Shown here: positions 6,834 to 12,033 of the stretch, in pieces
Layout of the letters: the number at the start of each line of letters is the position of its first letter
Position numbering within the stretch: the stretch's first letter is position 1
DNA from: an uncultured beta proteobacterium
Lineage (GTDB): Bacteria; Pseudomonadota; Gammaproteobacteria; Burkholderiales; Burkholderiaceae_C
Direction of reading: 5' to 3'
Assembly (NCBI GenBank): GCA_903927495.1
Contig: CAIYNH010000646.1
Location: 1 to 12,033, forward strand
DNA length: 12,033 nucleotides
Notes under the pieces: generated by a model
Database searches by the model: none
What the model was told of the DNA's origin: nothing
Seen by the model: the letters and a program-made list of their open reading frames with translations, nothing else
Position numbers and translations under genes: made by a program

Positions 6834-7709
6834 TCAGCTCTTGCCTTTCCAGGGAACCAAAATGCGCTCCAGCAGACGCATCAGCATGGAAAAACCGAAA
6901 GCGCACAACGCAATCACACCGATCCCGACAAACACGGCATCTGTGGCCAGAAAGTGCGATGCCGACATGGTCATGTAGCCAATGCCACGGGTGGAGGCAA
7001 TCAGCTCTGCCGCCACCAAGGTGCCCCAACCCACCCCCAGGGCAATTCGCACGCCAGTCAAAATCTCAGGCAGGGCGGATGGGAAAACAATCTCACAGAA
7101 AAGCTGCCAACGATTGGCACCCAGGGACAACGCGGCATTGACCCGCTCAATTGGCAGGGACCGCACACCCGCCTGGGCTGACAAGACAATCGGCGCCAAC
7201 ATAGCCAGCGTCAGCAACGCAATTTTGGAGGTTTCACCAATGCCCAGCCAGATGATCATCAGCGGCAAATACGCAAGCGGTGGCAACGGCCAGTAAAACT
7301 CGATCGGCGTATCAAAAATACCTTTGGCCCAGCGGTTCATTGCCATCAGCAGGCCCATCGGGATCCCCAGCACCACTGCAATCACTAGCGCAGCCAGAAT
7401 GCGTGTCAAGCTGGCCCGAACGTGCTCCCACAGGGTGCCATTGGCATAACCCTCCTGAAAAATCGAGATGGCGCTCGCCAGCACCTCGGCCGGCGTTGGC
7501 AAAAATAGCTGAGCAACCATTCCGCTGTGTGCCACCAACCACCAAAGCATCAAAATTACCACCCCGGTGGCGGCGCTGATGGTCGCCGTGGCGCCGGGTC
7601 TGGCACCGAAGGGTCGCATTTCAACCACCTTGGGTCGCACCGGGTCAGCGGCGGACTCGCAACCTGAATAGGAATTAATGAAGCCTCTGGTAGCAACCAA
7701 GTTTGTCAT
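6834..7709 (-). CDS. tauC: Taurine/sulfonate ABC transporter permease TauC
   Basis: Inner-membrane permease of a sulfonate importer, 291 residues with about six predicted helices. Segments typical of TauC are clear: [25 protein letters not shown] in mid-protein and [19 protein letters not shown] followed by [15 protein letters not shown]. The ATPase-coupling EAA loop falls at [25 protein letters not shown]. The N-terminus has an extra soluble stretch of some 45 residues before the first helix, slightly longer than the E. coli protein. The ATG at 7707-7709 overlaps the tauB stop by four bases (ATGA) and follows an AGGGGG about six bases upstream, indicating translational coupling. It is the last gene of the tauABC unit; no tauD dioxygenase follows. 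TauC is favoured over SsuC from overall residue pattern. Confidence 0.88.
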   Translation of the reverse strand: MTNLVATRGFINSYSGCESAADPVRPKVVEMRPFGARPGATATISAATGVVILMLWWLVAHSGMVAQLFLPTPAEVLASAISIFQEGYANGTLWEHVRASLTRILAALVIAVVLGIPMGLLMAMNRWAKGIFDTPIEFYWPLPPLAYLPLMIIWLGIGETSKIALLTLAMLAPIVLSAQAGVRSLPIERVNAALSLGANRWQLFCEIVFPSALPEILTGVRIALGVGWGTLVAAELIASTRGIGYMTMSASHFLATDAVFVGIGVIALCAFGFSMLMRLLERILVPWKGKS

Positions 7710-8497
7710 TGCAGACCCCCTCGAAAATTGTCTGATTGATGAATGATGCTGCGAATTTCTTCGCGTAAATCGGCAAACGCGGCCGATGATTTGATTGTGT
7801 TGGAGTCTGCGTTGCGGGCGATGGTGCGGGCAAAATCTAACTCGAACCTAGCCACGATGCGCCCGGGTCGAGGCGACATCACCACCACTTGGGTTCCCAG
7901 CAGCAGTCCCTCTTCAATCGAAGGGGTGATGAAAAAAATGCTCTTGCCAGTCCGTGACCACACCGACACCAGCAGCTCCTGCATTTGCTCGCGGGTCATA
8001 CTGTCGAGCGCGCCGAAGGGCTCGTCCATCAGTAATATGGCCGGGTCAGGAGCCAGTGCCCGGGCTATTCCTACCCGCTGGCGCATGCCACCCGACAACT
8101 CATATGGCGCAGCGGTGGCAAAGTCTTCCAGCCCCACCAAGCGCAGCAGCGCCATCGCCCGGTCATGACGCTCAGCACGCGCGATGCCGGCAAACTTCAA
8201 GCCCAGGGCAACATTTTCAAGCACCGATTTCCAGGGCAACAAGGTGTCTTTTTGCAACACTACGCCACGCTCGACCCCCGGCCCCAGAATGGGGCGACCA
8301 GCCAGGGTGATGCTGCCTTCGGACAAGGGCAAAAAGCCCGCCATGGCATTGAGCAAGGTCGATTTGCCACAACCTGATGTGCCCAAGGCCACGACAAAAC
8401 TGCCGTCCGGAACATCCAGAGAAACCCGGTCCAGCGCGTGCACCGTGCGCCCATCCTGTGCGGCAAAAAAAACGCTGGCCTGGTTAACTCGAAGCAT
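7706..8497 (-). CDS. tauB: Taurine/sulfonate ABC transporter ATP-binding protein TauB, switch His replaced by Pro
   Basis: ATPase subunit of the importer, 263 residues, on the cytoplasmic side of TauC. The nucleotide-binding motifs are in order: Walker [10 protein letters not shown] (39-47), Q-loop [10 protein letters not shown] (80-89), signature LSGGMRQR (134-141), Walker B ILLMDEP (154-160, with Asp158 and Glu159) and D-loop GALD (162-165). The switch region reads [10 protein letters not shown], so residue 192 is proline (CCT, bases 7922-7924) where ABC ATPases have histidine. That histidine contacts the ATP gamma-phosphate and its loss usually cripples hydrolysis, so activity is in doubt although the frame is intact. 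AGGG lies four bases before the start. It is 14 bases downstream of tauA and overlaps tauC by four. Confidence 0.9.
   Translation of the reverse strand: MLRVNQASVFFAAQDGRTVHALDRVSLDVPDGSFVVALGTSGCGKSTLLNAMAGFLPLSEGSITLAGRPILGPGVERGVVLQKDTLLPWKSVLENVALGLKFAGIARAERHDRAMALLRLVGLEDFATAAPYELSGGMRQRVGIARALAPDPAILLMDEPFGALDSMTREQMQELLVSVWSRTGKSIFFITPSIEEGLLLGTQVVVMSPRPGRIVARFELDFARTIARNADSNTIKSSAAFADLREEIRSIIHQSDNFRGGLQ
7922..7924 (-). other. Pro192 codon at the TauB H-loop position
   Basis: The codon is CCT on the - strand. A single base change at 7923 would restore CAT (His), giving the usual FFITHSIEE motif. This could be a natural loss-of-function or altered allele, or a base-calling error. Confidence 0.8.
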
Positions 8498-8511
8498 GAT
8501 GCCCTGGGAAT

Positions 8512-9522
8512 TTATTTCAACTGAGTCACCGCCACCGGCGTGACATAAGCCGCATAGCTTGGCAGCACAGCAGAAATTTTCTTTTGTTCCTTCAGAAAAA
8601 CCGCCGTGTTCTTGAGAATTTTCGCCACCCCCGAATTTTCACCACCGCCGAGCCAGACCTCACTTGCCTGAGTCGATGGCTTCAGCAACGACAGGTTCAG
8701 CAGTGCGCCTGCTTGATCACCAGGTTTGCCACCTAAAAATTTAGCCAGGAGTTTGGCGTTGTCGCTGTCAGCACTCCAGGCAGCCTTGTTGCTGCTGAAG
8801 GATTGGGCATATTTCTCGGACACGGCGGCATAGTCTTTCAAAAAATCCGGGTTGGCCTGGGCAAAGGCACCAGCAACCACCCAAGCACTAAAGGTGGGCG
8901 CGCCTTGCTCTGCCACTTGCCTGGAGGTGACCAACACCTTGCCATTTTTCTTCAGCTCGGTCAGTGCTGGATCCCAAACAAAGCCACCGTCAATATCGCC
9001 ACGGTTATAGGCGGCCACAATTTCAGGCTGAGGAATGGCAAATACCTGCACGTCTTTTTCGGTCAAACCCTGGCTTTTGATCAACGCCAGCAATTGGTAA
9101 TGGTCGGTCGAAACCGGTGCGGCGGCAAGTTTTTTGCCTTTCAAATCAGCCACTGTATGGATGCCCGAGCCATTGCGTACGACCAGTGCCTCGTCGATTC
9201 CAGAAATCGAGCAGACGTAAAAGGCTTTGATATCGAGTCCGCGCGAGGCAGCTGAGGCCAGCGGACTCGAGCCCACGTAGCCCACCTGAACATCGCCTGA
9301 GGCCATTGCAGCCATCACATCACCACCCGAGTTGAATTTTCGAAAGTCAATCTGGTAACCCGTGGTCTTGGCAAAGTCACCGTTGGCAATGCCCACGGCA
9401 AACGGCAGTGCATCGGTCTGGTAACCAATGACCACCTTTTTATCCACCGCAGCGGCGGGTACAACATTCGCCATTAGCACCATACCGAGTGCAGCTTGAA
9501 GCAGTATTTTGACGAGTTTCAT
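8512..9522 (-). CDS. tauA: Taurine/sulfonate ABC transporter periplasmic binding protein TauA
   Basis: Periplasmic substrate-binding protein that delivers a sulfonate to TauBC; 336 residues. A signal peptide (about 1-25, [17 protein letters not shown]... ending PAAA) is followed by [15 protein letters not shown]. TauA-like strings include [58 protein letters not shown] and [14 protein letters not shown] lies ten bases before the ATG, a little distant. It is the first gene of a tight tauA-tauB-tauC operon whose promoter should lie in 9523-9679, a region that also contains a repeated 15-mer. Taurine is the best guess for the ligand; related binding proteins take other sulfonates, and the binding residues were not modelled. 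Confidence 0.9.
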   Translation of the reverse strand: MKLVKILLQAALGMVLMANVVPAAAVDKKVVIGYQTDALPFAVGIANGDFAKTTGYQIDFRKFNSGGDVMAAMASGDVQVGYVGSSPLASAASRGLDIKAFYVCSISGIDEALVVRNGSGIHTVADLKGKKLAAAPVSTDHYQLLALIKSQGLTEKDVQVFAIPQPEIVAAYNRGDIDGGFVWDPALTELKKNGKVLVTSRQVAEQGAPTFSAWVVAGAFAQANPDFLKDYAAVSEKYAQSFSSNKAAWSADSDNAKLLAKFLGGKPGDQAGALLNLSLLKPSTQASEVWLGGGENSGVAKILKNTAVFLKEQKKISAVLPSYAAYVTPVAVTQLK

Positions 9523-9596
9523 GAAATCAAGATCCTTTAAACGAGTTCAAAGCCGTAGCAATCGAGCGTCCTAGCTTGCCACGCTATTCCGTTCGA

Positions 9597-9676
9597 CAGT
9601 GGTGTAATAGAAGGGTGCTTTTGCGGTCTTATTGGAACTTAACCTGAGCAAAACACAGGATCAATGGTGTAACAGA
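9597..9676 (-). promoter_or_regulatory. Pair of 15-bp direct repeats upstream of tauA, candidate operator
   Basis: CAGTGGTGTAATAGA (9597-9611) and CAATGGTGTAACAGA (9662-9676) agree at 13 of 15 positions and start 65 bases apart, about six helical turns. Both are upstream of tauA in its likely promoter region. They could bind a LysR-type sulfur regulator such as CysB or Cbl, but I do not recognise the site and see no well-formed -35/-10 pair nearby. Confidence 0.4.
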
Positions 9677-9679
9677 GCG

Positions 9680-10408
9680 TCAAATTTGATACAGCCACAC
9701 CGTTCGGCCATCGGGCGCATGCAAAACGGCACTGGGTGGGCGCTCGGAAGCTTCAAATTCCAGACTAACCAACCAGGCACCGGGTTTGAGTTCTGCGCGT
9801 GCCTTGGCCAGCGCGCGCGGCATGCTCTCAGGGCGCTGAAACAGGTAAACCAGCTGGTATGCAGACCAGTCGGCTTGCCAAATATCGCCCTGACGAATCT
9901 TCGCCCAGGAGCAGCGCAGCGCACAAGCGGCACGCAGCGGCCAGCTCCATTCGAGACCCTCAAATTGGGCATTGGGGTACGCTCGGCGTAGCGCCCGAAG
10001 ACCATCGCCCAGACCGCAACCCGCATCCAGAACCCGCGCTCCAGCAGGCAGCGGTGCCTTGCTCGGTAAATCTTCGAGTGCATGCTGTGGTGTCGGAAAC
10101 AGCGGTGCATCGCGCCAGGCGTTCAGCGGGTAAATCAGCAATAGCAACAGCAAGGGCAGCAGCCAGGCCCAACCGGGCACATTAGCAATGCCAGAGATCG
10201 CCAAGGACAACGGAAAGCCCAAACCAATCATCAACCGACGCCACCAGTTGGCCCCAGCCAAACTGGCCGCAACACCCACAGCACAAGCCCCGCCAAGCGC
10301 GATTTCAGGCGTGATACCCCAGCGTTGCAGGAAGGCGAAAAGGCTCCAGGCTGCAACCCACACCGCGATCGCCGGCAACGGCCAGGGCAGGCGATCAAGC
10401 CAACTCAT
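9680..10408 (-). CDS. Membrane-anchored class I SAM-dependent methyltransferase
   Basis: A 242-residue protein with two parts. The first ~97 residues are strongly hydrophobic and predict three to four membrane helices (about 11-28, 36-52, 58-76 and 80-95). The C-terminal half has the SAM-binding motif I ARVLDAGCGLGDG (124-136), an acidic end to strand 2 (FEGLEWS, Glu153), and a later strand resembling a Rossmann methyltransferase (GAWLVSLEFEA). The substrate is unknown; a lipid, quinone or membrane-protein target is possible given the anchor. It follows parB on the same strand by 42 bases and may be the last gene of the par transcription unit. No strong Shine-Dalgarno precedes the ATG, so the start is somewhat uncertain. 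Confidence 0.75.
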   Translation of the reverse strand: MSWLDRLPWPLPAIAVWVAAWSLFAFLQRWGITPEIALGGACAVGVAASLAGANWWRRLMIGLGFPLSLAISGIANVPGWAWLLPLLLLLLIYPLNAWRDAPLFPTPQHALEDLPSKAPLPAGARVLDAGCGLGDGLRALRRAYPNAQFEGLEWSWPLRAACALRCSWAKIRQGDIWQADWSAYQLVYLFQRPESMPRALAKARAELKPGAWLVSLEFEASERPPSAVLHAPDGRTVWLYQI

Positions 10409-10450
10409 GCGTGTTGATTACGACAAACAGGCCGGTTTTTGCTGAAAATA

Positions 10451-11437
10451 TCAGCGCACCACAGCACTGCGAAGTTTGTCGATCAGACCGTTGAGTTCGT
10501 CGAGTGAACCAAAGCCGATGCTGACCTCCCCTACTTCTTCGAAACGTCCGGCGCGCTTGACGCGTTTTTTTACCCGCACTTCCACTGCAGCAGTGAGCAG
10601 GTCCGATAACTCTTCCTCTATCCGTTTCAAGTCGCGCGATTTCTCTTTTTTCGGTTTGGCTGAGACCAGGGTGAATTCGGCGCTGATTTTCTTCACCAGA
10701 CTTTCAGCCTCACGTACCGACATTTTTTTGGCTGTGATCTGATTAGCGGCGGTGATCTGGGTGGCTTTGTCCAGCGCCAACAAGGCACGGGCATGACCCA
10801 TATCGACATCGCCCGCCATTAGCATGGTTTGCACCGGTTCGGCCAAATTCAGCAGACGCAGCAGGTTGCTGGCAGCGCTGCGTGAGCGCCCTACCGCTTG
10901 CGCGGCAGTCTCGTGCGTCAGGCCAAATTCCTTGATGAGGCGCTGCAAGCCTTGTGCTTCTTCCAGCGGATTCAGGTCTTCACGCTGGATGTTTTCAATC
11001 AGTGCCATAGCGGCCGCCGATTCATTGGGCACATCGCGCACCAGCACCGGCACACTCTCCAGGCCAGCCAGTTTAGCGGCCCTGAAGCGCCGCTCACCGG
11101 CGATGATTTCATAAACCGGACGCACCGCCCCGCCCCCGCTGGCCTCGGGCGACTGCTGACTGCGTTTGAGTTCAGAGTCAGCATCGCTTAAGCGGCGCAC
11201 CAAAATCGGTTGCATGATGCCTTGCACCTTGATCGATTCGGCCAACTCGTACAGCGCGCCCTCGTCCATACGGGTGCGCGGCTGGTATTGGCCCGCCACC
11301 AGGTCGGTCAACAGCAGACTCGACGGCAAGGCACTGCCATCCGGGTTGGTCGCGATGGCGGCCACCGATTCATCCACTTTGGGGCCCAACAGGGCATCAA
11401 GTCCACGGCCTAAACCTTTGAGTTTCTTGGTGACCAT
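10451..11437 (-). CDS. parB: Chromosome-partitioning protein ParB
   Basis: ParB binds parS centromere-like sites near the replication origin, spreads as a CTP-dependent clamp and, with ParA, segregates the chromosome. The 328-residue protein has the ParA-contacting N-terminus (KKLKGLGRGLDALLG, 4-18), the CTP/parS core motif AGERRFRAAKLAGL (113-126), ALIENIQREDLNPLEEA (145-161), a helix-turn-helix around 173-196 (TAAQAVGRSRSAASNLLRLL) and a C-terminal dimerisation segment. Residues about 84-106 are a low-complexity loop (Ser, Gln and Gly rich) before the GERR motif, longer than in many ParBs. It starts 14 bases after the hydrolase stop, with GAGAG and AGAAAG upstream of its ATG. parA is not in the window and is expected beyond the right edge. 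Confidence 0.96.
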   Translation of the reverse strand: MVTKKLKGLGRGLDALLGPKVDESVAAIATNPDGSALPSSLLLTDLVAGQYQPRTRMDEGALYELAESIKVQGIMQPILVRRLSDADSELKRSQQSPEASGGGAVRPVYEIIAGERRFRAAKLAGLESVPVLVRDVPNESAAAMALIENIQREDLNPLEEAQGLQRLIKEFGLTHETAAQAVGRSRSAASNLLRLLNLAEPVQTMLMAGDVDMGHARALLALDKATQITAANQITAKKMSVREAESLVKKISAEFTLVSAKPKKEKSRDLKRIEEELSDLLTAAVEVRVKKRVKRAGRFEEVGEVSIGFGSLDELNGLIDKLRSAVVR

Positions 11438-11451
11438 TGTGTTTCTTTCTC

Positions 11452-11994
11452 TCAGTTTTCAGTAATCAATGCGCCTAGCAACACCTGGCCCTGCGGCCAG
11501 TCCTGCAGCCCGGAGTCGGCATTGATGTGCCCCAGGCAGCCGCCATCTACCAACTCGCAGCCCCATGCGCTGGCAAACGCGTGTGCCCGATCAAAACTGC
11601 AATACGGGTCATCATGACTTGCCACCAGGGTGCTTTTGAATGGCAAAGTCTGCAGAGGCACAGGTGCCCAACTGCTCAAAAGAGGACGCAATTCTTCCCG
11701 TTCTGCATCGCCTGGTGCCACCAGAAGTGCCGCCTTGACCAAATGCAGGTTGCGCGAATGCCCTGCCCACGCTGCCACCAGCAAGCAGCCCAAGCTGTGT
11801 GCCACCAGCACGGCCGGCTCAGGCAAGCTCAGCAGCACATCTTCGAGACGGGAAATCCAGTCGCCGCGCAATGGCCGCAGCCAGTCGTGTTGCTCGACTC
11901 GCTGGTAGTTAAATTGGTCTTGCCAAAGACTTTGCCAGTGCGCGGGGCCGGAGTTTTGCCAGCCCGGCAAAATGAGAATGTTTGAAGCATTCAT
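11452..11994 (-). CDS. RBBP9/YdeN-type alpha/beta serine hydrolase
   Basis: A 180-residue small serine hydrolase of the RBBP9/YdeN family (PF06821-like), cytoplasmic, with no signal peptide. The N-terminal family motif is LPGWQNSGPAHWQSLW (9-24). The catalytic serine is Ser67 in the nucleophile elbow VAHSLGC. The acid is probably one of Asp128/Asp129 in ASHDDPYCSF, and the histidine His156 in GCLGHINADSGL. Length is normal for the family. The natural substrate is unknown; esterase activity is usual. It sits 14 bases upstream of parB on the same strand, suggesting co-transcription with the partitioning genes, although a functional link is unproven. Confidence 0.88.
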   Translation of the reverse strand: MNASNILILPGWQNSGPAHWQSLWQDQFNYQRVEQHDWLRPLRGDWISRLEDVLLSLPEPAVLVAHSLGCLLVAAWAGHSRNLHLVKAALLVAPGDAEREELRPLLSSWAPVPLQTLPFKSTLVASHDDPYCSFDRAHAFASAWGCELVDGGCLGHINADSGLQDWPQGQVLLGALITEN

Positions 11995-12001
11995 GACTAT
12001 T

Positions 12002-12033
12002 GTTTTTATAGCTGCCCACGCTTATCAAGCATG
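12002..12033 (+). repeat. Comamonadaceae-type intergenic repeat motif, copy 2 (cut by window edge)
   Basis: GTTTTTATAGCTGCCCACGC and the following CTTATCAAGC resemble the start of a dispersed intergenic element I associate with Comamonadaceae (TATAGCTGCTTGCGC-like). The core TTTTTATAGCTGC matches copy 1 near 4620 at 12 of 13 positions. It occupies the upstream region of the hydrolase gene; the remainder lies outside the window. Confidence 0.4.

Noticed and set aside
1..12033. CRISPR arrays, insertion sequences, toxin-antitoxin or phage-defence genes
   Set aside because: No regularly spaced repeats, transposase motifs or recognisable defence domains were seen on either strand.

Overview
The window looks like chromosomal DNA of a betaproteobacterium, most likely Burkholderiales/Comamonadaceae (Rhodoferax- or Polaromonas-like). 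The family is inferred from protein resemblance (YnbB-type phosphatidate cytidylyltransferase, RuvC, ParB, TauABC) and from two copies of a TTTTTATAGCT(A/G)C intergenic motif that I recall as common in that family. No database search was possible. A chromosomal-type ParB suggests the region is not far from the replication origin.

Layout. Positions 1-1442 (+ strand) hold the 3' part of a membrane phosphatidate cytidylyltransferase and then ruvC, the Holliday-junction resolvase. Positions 1702-5714 (- strand) hold a large exported beta-propeller protein with a duplicated N-terminal module, and upstream of it a PLP-dependent D-cysteine desulfhydrase/L-cysteate sulfo-lyase-type enzyme. A 406-base divergent intergenic region (5715-6120) with a 16-bp tandem repeat separates that enzyme from a + strand exported glycine-zipper protein (6121-6777). 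Positions 6834-9522 (- strand) form a compact tauABC-type sulfonate importer operon. Positions 9680-11994 (- strand) hold a membrane-anchored SAM methyltransferase, parB and a small RBBP9/YdeN-type serine hydrolase. The window ends in a probable dispersed intergenic repeat.

How the genes may work together. TauA, TauB and TauC are a complete ABC importer for a sulfonate such as taurine, but no tauD dioxygenase lies in the window. The only nearby sulfur enzyme is the PLP desulfhydrase/sulfo-lyase-type protein, so cysteate or cysteine-derived sulfur use is possible but unproven. TauB has proline where the ABC switch histidine should be, which makes the importer's activity uncertain. The hydrolase and parB are 14 bases apart and probably co-transcribed; parA would be expected just beyond the right edge.

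Most of the window is ordinary housekeeping and accessory metabolism. I found no CRISPR array, insertion sequence, tRNA, rRNA or recognisable defence system. The observations most worth checking are the TauB residue change, the repeat-rich divergent intergenic region, the duplicated module on the propeller protein and the tiny reading frame that overlaps the ruvC start.
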